Shown: one piece after another, positions 25,051 through 33,159 of the stretch
Layout: every line of letters begins with the position of its first letter
How positions within the stretch are numbered: position 1 is the first letter of the stretch
DNA from: Actinomadura craniellae
GTDB lineage: Bacteria; Actinomycetota; Actinomycetes; Streptosporangiales; Streptosporangiaceae
Assembly: GCF_003289645.1 (NCBI RefSeq)
Contig: NZ_QLYX01000002.1
Coordinates: 62,001-126,000 of the forward strand
DNA: 64,000 bases
Reading direction: 5' to 3'
Notes under the pieces: generated by a model
Told to the model about the DNA's origin: nothing
The model's input: the letters and a program-made list of their open reading frames with translations, nothing else
Database searches by the model: none
Translations under genes and position numbers: made by a program

Positions 25051-26412
25051 CACCAGCGCCTGGACGGCCACGGCGGTCAGCGCCTGTGCCGCCAGCCAGC
25101 CGCGGGCCGGCGGCCGGTGCAGGGCCGCGGCGACGACGATCCAGGCGGCGTACGGCACCCAGATCCGCTCGACCTCTCCCCGGGTCACCCCGGAGACGGC
25201 CAGGGCGAGCGTGCCCAGCAGCGCGGCCCCCACCAGCGGCGCGACCCCGGTGGCCCAGGCGGCGGGCACCGGGCGGCGGCGGGCGGCACGGCGGGCGGCC
25301 GCCGCCACCGCCGGCAGCGCGTACGCGACGGCGGGACCGGTCAGCAGCCCGAGCACGGCGAAGTCCGCGACCAGGAAGTAGGTGTAGGAGCGGCGGGCCG
25401 AACCCCCGCTGACGAGGTAGGTGTCGAGCGTTGCGGCCACCCCGTCGGGCCACCAGAACCCGGCCAGGGTGAAAGCGGCCGGGACCACCGCCATGCCGCC
25501 CAGCAGGACCGCGACGGCCGCCCGGCGCGGGCGCCCGACCAGCAGCACGGCCAGCGGCACCGCGAACAGCGGCAGCAGCCCGTAGCTCAGGTACGGCAGC
25601 GTGCCGAGCAGCAGCCCGCCGGCCGCGGCGGCGAGCAGGCGCCCCCGGCCCCCCCGCTCCTCGCGCCGGACCGCCAGCGCGACCAGCGCCGTCCCCCACG
25701 CCGCCACGCCGAGGAAGAAGGCGTCCATCGCGGTGGCGATCCACAGCGCGAGCGGGGCGAGCACCAGGAACGGCAGCGCCCGCCGTGCCGCCGGCTCGCC
25801 GGCCAGGCAACGGATCGTGATCGCGATGGCCGCGACCGCCGAGCCCCCCACCGCGATGATCAGGGCCGCGGCCCAGCCCGTGCCGCCGAACCCCAGGGCC
25901 TCCCAGCCCCACAGCACCAGCATCGGCAGCGGCGGGTGCCCGCGGGTGTGCACGGGGTAGGCGGGCAGCGCCTCAGTGAACGTCCGCAGCCAGTGCAGCG
26001 GGTCGGCCCGGACCGCGGCGAGCCCGGCGGGGTACTCGGTCGGAGCGTTCAGCGGGGCGGCGAGCGCGCCGGGGCCGTCGGCGGCCGCCAGCGCGACCGC
26101 CCAGCCCACGGCCGCCGCCCAGGACACCAGGAGCAGGGGACGCCAGGCCAGCCGGCGCGCCGCCACCGGGAACGCGGCGACGACCAGCGCGGCCACCGCC
26201 ACCGCGGGCAGCAACTGCCAGGTGAGCAACCGGGCCTGGGCGTGCAGGGGCGGCAGGTCGTCCTCGGTCGCCAGCCCGGCCCGGCGGAGCAGGTACCCGA
26301 CGATGAACGCTCCCGCGATCAGCAGAGCCCAGCAGGCCACGGCGATCCACCCGGCCCGCGGGCGGCCCGCCGAGCGGCCGGAGCCGCGCCGGGTGCTCTC
26401 ACATGCGGTCAC
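25036..26412 (-). CDS. Polytopic membrane glycosyltransferase-like protein
   Basis: 458 aa, GTG start. About eleven hydrophobic helices, with a first loop after helix 1 (RRAGLATEDDLPPLHAQ) and a larger loop carrying HWLRTFTEALPAYPVHTRGHPPLPML. The latter resembles the extracytoplasmic catalytic loops of GT-C/GT39-type mannosyl- or arabinosyltransferases that use polyprenyl-phosphate sugars. It faces the GT2 operon tail to tail (15-bp overlap). A DPM1-like enzyme that makes the lipid-linked sugar and this protein that would transfer it form a plausible pair. The TAGGTT box 8 nt before the GTG suggests a leaderless transcript. Confidence 0.7.
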   Translation of the reverse strand: MTACESTRRGSGRSAGRPRAGWIAVACWALLIAGAFIVGYLLRRAGLATEDDLPPLHAQARLLTWQLLPAVAVAALVVAAFPVAARRLAWRPLLLVSWAAAVGWAVALAAADGPGALAAPLNAPTEYPAGLAAVRADPLHWLRTFTEALPAYPVHTRGHPPLPMLVLWGWEALGFGGTGWAAALIIAVGGSAVAAIAITIRCLAGEPAARRALPFLVLAPLALWIATAMDAFFLGVAAWGTALVALAVRREERGGRGRLLAAAAGGLLLGTLPYLSYGLLPLFAVPLAVLLVGRPRRAAVAVLLGGMAVVPAAFTLAGFWWPDGVAATLDTYLVSGGSARRSYTYFLVADFAVLGLLTGPAVAYALPAVAAAARRAARRRPVPAAWATGVAPLVGAALLGTLALAVSGVTRGEVERIWVPYAAWIVVAAALHRPPARGWLAAQALTAVAVQALVLSEW

Positions 26413-26453
26413 CCGCCCAACCTAGATCCGGCCGGACCCGAACCCGCCGACGC

Positions 26454-26470
26454 GTCACCGCCTCGTAAGG
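26454..26470 (+). promoter_or_regulatory. 17-bp motif shared with 21451-21467
   Basis: GTCACCGCCTCGTAAGG, one mismatch from the copy before the GT2 gene. Here it lies 41 bp upstream of the minus-strand glycosyltransferase start, in inverted orientation relative to that gene. Confidence 0.35.
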
Positions 26471-26475
26471 AAGTC

Positions 26476-28092
26476 TCAGCGGCTCGCGGCGGCCTGCCAG
26501 GTGCGCAGGAAGGACTCGGCTCCGGCGGCCATATCCCGCACGATGGGGTCGCCGGCGACCAGGCGCAGGTCCTCGATCCAGTCGGGGACCAGCCCGTAGT
26601 GGGCGACGCCGTCGGTGTTGACGTCCCAGACGCGCTGGCCGGTGCGCTGCCGGTCCAGGGTGACGCCGCCGTCGAAGGACCTGAAGGGGTAGCGGACGGG
26701 GTTGCCGGCGTTGCCGGCCCGGGGCGGTGGGAGGGCGCCCAGGCCGTTGGCGTCCAGGCCGTAGCCGTAGCCGGGGACGCCGTGCTCGTCGCGCAGGTGC
26801 TCGGTGCGGCGCCATTCCTCGGTGAACCGCTCGGAGCCGAACCCGTAGGAGGTGATCATGCCGCCCAGGGCGTAGATCCGGTGCTGGTAGGCCGGTTCCA
26901 TCCAGCTGTGCGAGGACAGGACGCCCGGGTAGCCGGCGGCCTCCAGCAGGTCGAGGGTGCGGTCGGCGGCCTTGACGCTCATGTGGTCGATGTCGATCAT
27001 CATGCCCCGCCGCATCATGCCCTGGAGCGCGTACTCGCCGAGCCCGGTCAGGCCGTGGACGTTGCAGTGCGGCGCGGGCGGGTACAGCGGCGGCGGGAGG
27101 AGCCCCGCGAGGAAGTCGGGGATGACTCCGCCGGGCTCGATGGGGTTGTCGTGCTCGGGGCCGGTGCAGGTGCGGGCCTGCCAGAAGCGCCCGGTGCTCA
27201 GCAGGTTGCCGAGGTTGACGATGACCCCCTGGGCGCCGGAGTCGAAGCGAACTCCGCACAGCGCGTTGTCGTACTTGTGGCACAGGAACATGCTCCGCAC
27301 GCCCATCGCGTGCAGCTCGTCCAGCCTGCGGTCGATCTGTCCCCGGGTGCAGTGCGGGATGCCGAAGGTCTGGCGGCAGCCGAACGGCTCGGAGGTCTCG
27401 ACGCCGAGCACCACGGCGAGTTTCCCGCCGGTGATGACCTGGCGGGCCTCGGCGGGGGTGCGCACGACCCGGAACCAGCCCCGGCCCGGCCCGCCGCTGC
27501 GCTCGTCGATGTACTCCTGCAGTTCGAGGGTCCGGCGGGCCTGGACCCGCAGGATCTCCATCTCGTCGCAGGTGTTCTGCTTGAGCGGGTAGATCTCGCA
27601 CAGCTGCCGGTTGGCGACCAGCTGGTTGACCATGAGGCGGAGGCCGCCGCGCCACGCCCGCTCGACCCACTTGTGGTACGCCTGCTGGTGCGTCAGCGAG
27701 TCGGGTGCGGGCCAGTCCTCGAAGGTGGGCCAGCCGACCGGGTCGTGCGTGCCCAGCGGGGAGCCGTGCCGCAGCAGGTTCTCGATGAGGGCGAGCTCGC
27801 CGTTGGGCAGGTGGTCCGGGCAGTCCGCCAGCGCCTTGGTGATGCCCTCGGGGTGGAACGGCCGCCCGCACAGCATCCTGCCGCCGAACGCCTCGTAGGA
27901 GAACAGGTGGCTGTGCGCGTCGACGAACCCGCGGACCGAGCCGTCCGGGGCGGTGCCGGTGAACGGCTCCCCGACGGCGTTGACCTCCGATTCCGGCGGC
28001 GCCGCGCCGGCCGGGGCCTGGGCCAGGCCCACGGCGAGGGCCGCGCACAGCACCGCGGCGAGCGTTCGGATCCCGGGACGGCGACGGAACAT
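26476..28092 (-). CDS. Secreted amidohydrolase/membrane-dipeptidase-like protein
   Basis: 538 aa from ATG 28092, with GAGGT upstream. An N-terminal signal peptide (basic MFRRRPGIR, hydrophobic ~10-28, AGAA cleavage region) indicates export. The metal-dependent hydrolase signature is FVDAHSHLFS (HxH), with further candidate ligands in VVLGVETSEP, FLCHKYDNALCG, MMIDIDHMSVKAAD and VLSSHSW. The order resembles renal-dipeptidase (M19)-like barrels. Several cysteines may form disulfides. The substrate is unknown. It follows a small membrane protein gene by 8 nt and may be the last gene of the pca transcript. Confidence 0.75.
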   Translation of the reverse strand: MFRRRPGIRTLAAVLCAALAVGLAQAPAGAAPPESEVNAVGEPFTGTAPDGSVRGFVDAHSHLFSYEAFGGRMLCGRPFHPEGITKALADCPDHLPNGELALIENLLRHGSPLGTHDPVGWPTFEDWPAPDSLTHQQAYHKWVERAWRGGLRLMVNQLVANRQLCEIYPLKQNTCDEMEILRVQARRTLELQEYIDERSGGPGRGWFRVVRTPAEARQVITGGKLAVVLGVETSEPFGCRQTFGIPHCTRGQIDRRLDELHAMGVRSMFLCHKYDNALCGVRFDSGAQGVIVNLGNLLSTGRFWQARTCTGPEHDNPIEPGGVIPDFLAGLLPPPLYPPAPHCNVHGLTGLGEYALQGMMRRGMMIDIDHMSVKAADRTLDLLEAAGYPGVLSSHSWMEPAYQHRIYALGGMITSYGFGSERFTEEWRRTEHLRDEHGVPGYGYGLDANGLGALPPPRAGNAGNPVRYPFRSFDGGVTLDRQRTGQRVWDVNTDGVAHYGLVPDWIEDLRLVAGDPIVRDMAAGAESFLRTWQAAASR

Positions 28093-28100
28093 CGCGCACC

Positions 28101-28355
28101 TCACAGTTCGGGGGGAACCGCCGCCCGCACTGTAAAACGGCACACGGCCGGGATCAATGAAACCTGAAAGGGTTTCGCATTTTGGGCCCCGTCCTGGCCG
28201 GTCCGGGAGATCTCCTGGACGGGGACCCCGGTGGGGTCCGGCGCGGGCGGTTCGGGATCCTCCCAGGCCGCCAGGCTGAGCAGCAACAGCAGGTGGGCCA
28301 GCACGATGATCACGGCCAGGGCCAGTGCCAGATCCCGGCCGTAGCCGCGGCTCAC
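28101..28355 (-). CDS. Small single-helix membrane protein
   Basis: 84 aa from a GTG that overlaps the pcaC stop (GTGA). One strong membrane helix lies at about 9-30 (LALALAVIIVLAHLLLLLSL), then a Pro-rich linker and a polar C-terminus. No family recognised. The coupling to pcaC argues that it is translated, but the last 30 residues look poorly constrained, so it could be a chance extension. Confidence 0.45.
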   Translation of the reverse strand: MSRGYGRDLALALAVIIVLAHLLLLLSLAAWEDPEPPAPDPTGVPVQEISRTGQDGAQNAKPFQVSLIPAVCRFTVRAAVPPEL

Positions 28356-28741
28356 CCCTCGGCCAGGACCCGCTGGGCGATGGCGAAGGCGGTGTTGGCC
28401 GCCGGCACCCCGCAGTAGATCGCGGCCTGCAACAGGACCTCCTTGATCTCGTCCGGGGTGAGGCCGTTGCGGAGGGCGGCGCGGACGTGCATGGCGAGCT
28501 CGTCGTGGTGGCCGCCGGCCACCAGCGCGGTGAGGGTGATGCAGCTGCGGGTGCGGCGGTCGAGGCCGGGGCGGGTCCAGATCTCGCCCCAGGCGTACCG
28601 GGTGATGAGGTCCTGGAAGTCCGCGGTGAAGTCGGTGGTGCGGGCCGTCGCGCGGTCGACGTGGGCGTCGCCCAGCACCTCGCGGCGGACCTTCATGCCC
28701 GCGGCGTGCCGCCGCTCGTCGGGCTCGTCGGCCGGGTTCAT
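28352..28741 (-). CDS. pcaC: 4-Carboxymuconolactone decarboxylase
   Basis: 129 aa, the normal size for stand-alone PcaC. It decarboxylates 4-carboxymuconolactone to 3-oxoadipate enol-lactone in the protocatechuate branch. Family sequence is clear: GMKVRREVLGDAHVDRA, then FQDLITRYAWGEIWTRPGLDRRTRSCITLTAL in two conserved blocks. The GGHHDELAMHVRAALRNG segment carries the catalytic-site residues (AhpD/CMD-like fold). It overlaps pcaD by 4 nt. Confidence 0.93.
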   Translation of the reverse strand: MNPADEPDERRHAAGMKVRREVLGDAHVDRATARTTDFTADFQDLITRYAWGEIWTRPGLDRRTRSCITLTALVAGGHHDELAMHVRAALRNGLTPDEIKEVLLQAAIYCGVPAANTAFAIAQRVLAEG

Positions 28742-29523
28742 TTCCAGTACTCCCCCAGGTGGGCCGCGAGGGCGGCGGTGAACTCGACCGGGCGTTCCAG
28801 GTTGGCCAGGTGCGCGGCGCCCGGGAGGACGGTCAGCCGGGCGCCGGGGATCCCGCCGGCGAGCGCCCGCGCCACCGGCTCCGGGACGGCGGGGTCCGCG
28901 GCGCCGGCGAGCACCAGGGTGGGTGCGGCGACCGCGGGCAGGTCTGCGGTCACGTCGTAGTCCGCGAGCGCCTCGCAGCAGGTCGCGTACCCCTCGGGGT
29001 CGATGCCGCGGATCATGGCGATCGCGGCGTCGGCCACCGCCGGGTCGGCGGCCGGGGTGAACCAGCGGCCCCGCGCCCCCTCGGCGATCCCGTCCATCCC
29101 CTGGGCGCGCACCGCGGCCGCCCGGTCGTGCCACATCGCGGGCTCGCCGAACCGGGCGGCGGAGCAGCACATCGCCAGCGCGCCGACCCGGTCGGGCACC
29201 GCCAGCGCGAGCGTGACGGAGATGGCCCCGCCCAGCGAAATGCCGGCGGCCGCGAACCGCTCGACGCCCAGCCCGTCCAGCAGGGCCAGCACGTCCCCGG
29301 CCAGGTCGGCCAGGGTGGCCGGGCCGGGGACGACCTCCGAGCCGCCGTGCCCGCGCAGGTCGTACCGGATCACCCGCCAGGACTCCGCCAGCACGGGCAA
29401 CTGCGGGTCCCACAGCTCCAGCGTGCTGCCCAGCGACGGGCCCAGCACCAGCACGGGCGCCCCGTCGGGGCCGTCCACCCGGTGGTGCAGCCGCGCGGGG
29501 CGCTGCGGGGACGGGGACGTCAT
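28738..29523 (-). CDS. pcaD: 3-Oxoadipate enol-lactonase
   Basis: 261 aa alpha/beta hydrolase. Nucleophile elbow AAGISLGGAIS (Ser near 97), oxyanion region LGPSLGST and YDLRGHGGSE, acid in VLAGAADPAVP, and catalytic His in LPGAAHLANLE. It hydrolyses 3-oxoadipate enol-lactone to 3-oxoadipate. In many actinobacteria PcaD and PcaC are fused as PcaL; here they are separate genes with an ATGA overlap. Confidence 0.93.
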   Translation of the reverse strand: MTSPSPQRPARLHHRVDGPDGAPVLVLGPSLGSTLELWDPQLPVLAESWRVIRYDLRGHGGSEVVPGPATLADLAGDVLALLDGLGVERFAAAGISLGGAISVTLALAVPDRVGALAMCCSAARFGEPAMWHDRAAAVRAQGMDGIAEGARGRWFTPAADPAVADAAIAMIRGIDPEGYATCCEALADYDVTADLPAVAAPTLVLAGAADPAVPEPVARALAGGIPGARLTVLPGAAHLANLERPVEFTAALAAHLGEYWK

Positions 29524-30698
29524 GGCTTCCTCCGGTGGTAGTGGGCCTGGTAGTGAGCCAGGGCCCGGTCGGTCAGCTCGGCGGCGGCCCCGGTGGTGCC
29601 GTCGAGCCCGGCGAGGCCGGCGAGCATCCGGTCGGGGTGGACGACCATACCGCCGGTCAGTTCGGCGGCGGCGTCGGCGGCACCCGCGACCAGCCGCAGG
29701 GTCTCGCGCAGCGGCTGCCACTCCGCGTGCCAGGCCCCGACCGGCCGCTCGTGCTCGCCGACCGCCGAGGCCGCCAGGACCGAGACGTAGGCGGGCACCT
29801 GGAGCGCGGCCGAACGCACCCGCACCGACAGCACCGGGTTGCGCTTGTGCGCCATGATCGAGGAACCGCCGCGCCCGGGGGCGGCGGGCTCGGCGACCTC
29901 GCCCACCTCGGTCTGCGCCAGCCAGATCACGTCGGTGGCGAGCTTGCCCAGCGCCCCCGAGGTCTCCGCCAGCGCGGCGCCCAGCCGCAGCACCGGGGCG
30001 CGCCGGGTGTGCCAGGGCAGGATGGGCTCGGCCAGGCCGAGTTCCGCCGCGTACAGCGGCAGCAGTTCGGGCCCGGCGGGCGCGGCGAGGGTCCCGGCCG
30101 CGCCACCGAGCTGGACGGGCAGCGCCCGGCGGGCCCGGTCGAGCTCCTCGCGGGCGTCCAGGCAGCCCAGCAGCCAGCCCGCCGCCTTCAGCCCGAAGGT
30201 GGTCGGCACCGCGCGCTGGCCGAGGGTGCGGGCCGGCATCGGGGTGTCGCGGTACCGGCCGGCCAGCCCGGCGAGCGCCGCCAGCGTCCGGTCGAGCGCG
30301 GCCAGGACGGGTTCCAGGGCCCGGTGCGCCACCAGCATCGTGGCGGTGTCGACGATGTCCTGGCTGGTGGCCCCGCGGTGGACGTGCCCGGCGACCGCCG
30401 GGTCCAGGGCGGCGCGCAACTCCGCCAGCAGCGGCACCACCGGGTTGCCGGTCTCCAGCGCGCGCAGCGCCAGCGCTCCGGGGTCCGGGCGCAGCCCGGC
30501 CGCCACCCGGGTGATCTCGGCGGCCGCGGCGGCGGGTACGGTGCCGGCCCGCGCCTGGGCGCGGGCCAGCGCGGCCTCGGCGTCCAGCAGCGCCCGCACC
30601 CAGGCGGCGTCGCCGGTCGAGGCGGACGCGCCGGCCCGCGCCGGCGCGAGCAGCCCCACGTCGGCGGACGGCGGGTCCGGCCGGATCTCGGGCGGCAC
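29520..30698 (-). CDS. pcaB: 3-Carboxy-cis,cis-muconate cycloisomerase
   Basis: 392 aa, GTG start. Member of the fumarase/aspartase superfamily: HRGATSQDIVDTAT (the C1 region) and the signature GGSSIMAHKRNPVLS, which contains the catalytic Ser loop. It converts 3-carboxy-cis,cis-muconate, the PcaHG product, to 4-carboxymuconolactone. It overlaps pcaD by 4 nt and is 44 nt downstream of pcaG. Confidence 0.92.
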   Translation of the reverse strand: MPPEIRPDPPSADVGLLAPARAGASASTGDAAWVRALLDAEAALARAQARAGTVPAAAAAEITRVAAGLRPDPGALALRALETGNPVVPLLAELRAALDPAVAGHVHRGATSQDIVDTATMLVAHRALEPVLAALDRTLAALAGLAGRYRDTPMPARTLGQRAVPTTFGLKAAGWLLGCLDAREELDRARRALPVQLGGAAGTLAAPAGPELLPLYAAELGLAEPILPWHTRRAPVLRLGAALAETSGALGKLATDVIWLAQTEVGEVAEPAAPGRGGSSIMAHKRNPVLSVRVRSAALQVPAYVSVLAASAVGEHERPVGAWHAEWQPLRETLRLVAGAADAAAELTGGMVVHPDRMLAGLAGLDGTTGAAAELTDRALAHYQAHYHRRKP

Positions 30699-30742
30699 GG
30701 GTCTCCTCTCGGCTCCGGCCCGGCCCAGCAGGCCGGGAAGGC

Positions 30743-31189
30743 TCAGTAGGCCAGGAAGACGGTCTCCCGCTCGCCCTGCAGGTGCACGTCGAAACGGTAT
30801 TCGCCGGGCCCGGCGACGGCGGCGACCAGGGTGTCCCGGCGGGCGGGGTCGACCGCGGCCAGCAGCGGGTCCGCGGGGTCGGGGGCGAGGTAGGCGCGGG
30901 TGGCGACCGGTTTGAGCAGCCCCCGGGCGAAGACGAGCACCGCCAGGTAGGGGGCGCGGGCGGTGGTGAAGCGGTACTCCCCGTCCGCACCGGTGGGGCA
31001 GCGGCCGAAGCCGGCGTCAGGGTGCCAGATCTCCACCAGCGCGTCCGGCACCGGGTCGCCGGCGCCGTCGAGCACCCGGCCGTGCAGCACGATCGCGCCG
31101 GGCGTGCCGGGCGGCACCGTCTCCGGGCCGCCCTCGTAGGGCAGGGCGTAGTGGAAGAACGGTCCGACGGTCTGCGACGGGGTCGGCAT
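30743..31189 (-). CDS. pcaG: Protocatechuate 3,4-dioxygenase, alpha subunit
   Basis: 148 aa from ATG 31189, somewhat shorter than Pseudomonas PcaG. The start reads PTPSQTVGPFFHYALPYEGG, which is diagnostic for this subunit. VLDGAGDPVPDALVEIWHPD is the shared beta-sandwich core. Alpha subunits lack the iron ligands and pair with PcaH. TGATG overlap with pcaH gives coupled, equal translation. Confidence 0.93.
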   Translation of the reverse strand: MPTPSQTVGPFFHYALPYEGGPETVPPGTPGAIVLHGRVLDGAGDPVPDALVEIWHPDAGFGRCPTGADGEYRFTTARAPYLAVLVFARGLLKPVATRAYLAPDPADPLLAAVDPARRDTLVAAVAGPGEYRFDVHLQGERETVFLAY

Positions 31190-31857
31190 CACTGCTCCTC
31201 GAAGGGGACGGCGTCCAGCACGATGTCCCATACGTAGCCCAGTGCCCATTCGGGCTCGGTGGTCGCCAGGTCGAAGCCGGCGATCAGCTGCTCCCGCGCC
31301 TTGACGTCCGGGATCGACTGGAAGATCGGGTCGAACGCGAACAGCGGGTCGCCGGGGAAGTACATCTGGGTGACCAGCCGCTGGGTGAAGGCCCGGCCGA
31401 ACAGCGAGAAGTGGATGTGCGCGGGCCGCCAGGCGTTGGCGTGGTTGCGCCAGGGGTACGCGCCGGGCTTGATCGTGACGAACCGGTACCGGCCCGCGGC
31501 GTCGGTCAGGCAGCGTCCCGCTCCGGTGAAGTTGGGGTCGAGTGGAGCGGGGTGCCGGTCGCCGGAGTGCACGTACCGGCCGGCGGAGTTGGCCTGCCAG
31601 ATCTCCACCAGCGCGTCCGGCACCGGCCGCCCGGCGCGGTCGAGCACCTGGCCGGTCACGATGATCCGCTCCCCCAGCGGCTCCCCGGCGTGGCCCCGGG
31701 TCAGGTCGCTCTCGGCGGGGTCCACGTCGGTCGAGCCGTACACCGGGCCGGTGAGCTCGACGGTCTCCGGGTCGTAGGGCACCGGCACCAGGTCCCGGGC
31801 GGGGGCGCGCAGCGTAGTGCCCCGGTAGTCGGGGTGCAGGTACGGAGGGTGGGTCAT
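31189..31857 (-). CDS. pcaH: Protocatechuate 3,4-dioxygenase, beta subunit
   Basis: 222 aa. The four Fe(III) ligands are all in place with the spacing known from Pseudomonas PcaH: Y95 (GRYVHSG), Y134 (PGAYPWRN), H147 and H149 (RPAHIHFS). The 39, 13 and 2 residue steps match Tyr408, Tyr447, His460 and His462. It performs intradiol cleavage of protocatechuate to 3-carboxy-cis,cis-muconate. ATGA overlap with pobA. Confidence 0.95.
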   Translation of the reverse strand: MTHPPYLHPDYRGTTLRAPARDLVPVPYDPETVELTGPVYGSTDVDPAESDLTRGHAGEPLGERIIVTGQVLDRAGRPVPDALVEIWQANSAGRYVHSGDRHPAPLDPNFTGAGRCLTDAAGRYRFVTIKPGAYPWRNHANAWRPAHIHFSLFGRAFTQRLVTQMYFPGDPLFAFDPIFQSIPDVKAREQLIAGFDLATTEPEWALGYVWDIVLDAVPFEEQ

Positions 31858-33089
31858 GGCCGGTGGCCTTCCGGGAACGCGGGTGGAACGGCTGGAATGT
31901 CGGCGGGGACGTCCTCGAACGGCAGGCCGACGTAGTTCTCCGCCAGCGTCGCCGCCGCCGCGTCGGAGGAGGTGACGTAGTCCAGGTAGGAGCGCTGCAG
32001 CCGCCGCCCGTAGGCGTCGTCGGAGTCGAAGGTGTGCAGCAGCGTCGTCATCCACCAGGAGAAGTGCTGGGCCCGCCAGACCCGGCGCAGGCAGGTGTCC
32101 GAGTAGCCGTCGAGCAGGTCGGTGGAGCCGGTGGCGTACCAGGCGGCCAGCGCCTCGGTGAGCAGCCGCACGTCGGCCACCGCCAGGTTGAGGCCCTTGG
32201 CCCCGGTGGGCGGCACGATGTGCGCGGCGTCGCCGGCGAGGTAGAGCCGCCCGCAGCGCATCGGCTCGGCCACGAAGCTGCGCATCGGGGTGACGCTCTT
32301 CTCGATGATCGGGCCGGTGGTCAGCGCGAACCCGGGGACGGTCTCCAGCCGGGTGCGCAGCTCGGCCCAGATCCGCTCGTCCGGCCAGTTCGCCACGGGC
32401 TCGTCCGGCGGCACCTGGAGGTAGAAGCGGCTGATCGTCGGGGAGCGCATGCTGTGCAGCGCGAATCCCCGGTCGGTCTGGGCGTAGATCAGTTCCTCGG
32501 CGGAGGGGGGCACCTGGGCGAGGACGCCGAGCCAGGCGAACGGGTAGTCCCGCTCGAAGACCGACAGCACCCCCGGCGGGATCGCGGGCCGGGACACCCC
32601 GTGGAAGCCGTCGCAGCCGGCGATCACGTCGCAGTCGAGCCGGACGCGCTCGCCGTCGGCCCGGGTGAAGGAGATCGCGGGCTTGTCCGTCTCGAAGCCG
32701 TCGGGCACCACGTCGGAGACCTCGAACAGCACCTCGCCGTCCGCGGCCAGCCGCGCGGCGATCAGGTCCTTGACCACTTCCTGCTGCCCGTACACGGTGA
32801 TCGACCGGCCGGGCACCAGCCGCTCGAAGGCGATCCGATGGCCGGCGCCGCCGAAGCGCAGCTCGATCCCGTGGTGCGGCAGGCCCTCGCGGCGCATCCG
32901 GTGCCCGACCCCGGCCTCGTTCAGGACGTCGACGGTGCCCTGCTCCAGGACCCCGGCCCGGACCCGGCGCTCCACGTACTCCCGGTCGCGGGTCTCCAGC
33001 ACCACCGAGGAGATGCCGCGCAGGTGCAGCAGGTGGGACAGCAGCAGGCCGGCCGGTCCGGCCCCGATGATCCCGACTTGAGTACGCAT
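31854..33089 (-). CDS. pobA: 4-Hydroxybenzoate 3-monooxygenase
   Basis: 411 aa, FAD-dependent class A hydroxylase. GAGPAGL (9-15) binds the ADP part of FAD, CDVIAGCDGFHGVSR is the DG motif, and YLAGDAAHIVPPTGAKGLN is the second FAD motif. RRVRAGVLEQGTVD covers the substrate and NAD(P)H region typical of PobA. It makes protocatechuate from 4-hydroxybenzoate. It is the first gene of the overlapping pobA-pcaHGBDC operon. GGAG seven nucleotides upstream and an inverted repeat (33104-33123) precede the start. Confidence 0.95.
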   Translation of the reverse strand: MRTQVGIIGAGPAGLLLSHLLHLRGISSVVLETRDREYVERRVRAGVLEQGTVDVLNEAGVGHRMRREGLPHHGIELRFGGAGHRIAFERLVPGRSITVYGQQEVVKDLIAARLAADGEVLFEVSDVVPDGFETDKPAISFTRADGERVRLDCDVIAGCDGFHGVSRPAIPPGVLSVFERDYPFAWLGVLAQVPPSAEELIYAQTDRGFALHSMRSPTISRFYLQVPPDEPVANWPDERIWAELRTRLETVPGFALTTGPIIEKSVTPMRSFVAEPMRCGRLYLAGDAAHIVPPTGAKGLNLAVADVRLLTEALAAWYATGSTDLLDGYSDTCLRRVWRAQHFSWWMTTLLHTFDSDDAYGRRLQRSYLDYVTSSDAAAATLAENYVGLPFEDVPADIPAVPPAFPEGHRP

Positions 33090-33103
33090 GAACGCTCCAG
33101 GAC

Positions 33104-33123
33104 GAAGGATGTTCCGATCCTTC
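33104..33123 (-). promoter_or_regulatory. Inverted repeat upstream of pobA, candidate operator
   Basis: GAAGGAT-N6-ATCCTTC, a perfect 7-bp inverted repeat ending 15 bp before the pobA start codon, in the 70-bp gap after the IclR gene. Its position over the 5' leader or promoter suggests binding by the adjacent IclR regulator. Confidence 0.5.
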
Positions 33124-33159
33124 CCGAACGGGCGAACGCACCGTCACCGTTCCTTCCGC

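Noticed and set aside
25117-28167. Plus-strand open frame of ~1000 codons opposite the glycosyltransferase and dipeptidase-like genes
   Set aside because: It crosses three minus-strand genes with real domains; composition is Gln/Arg/Gly-rich, typical of antisense frames.
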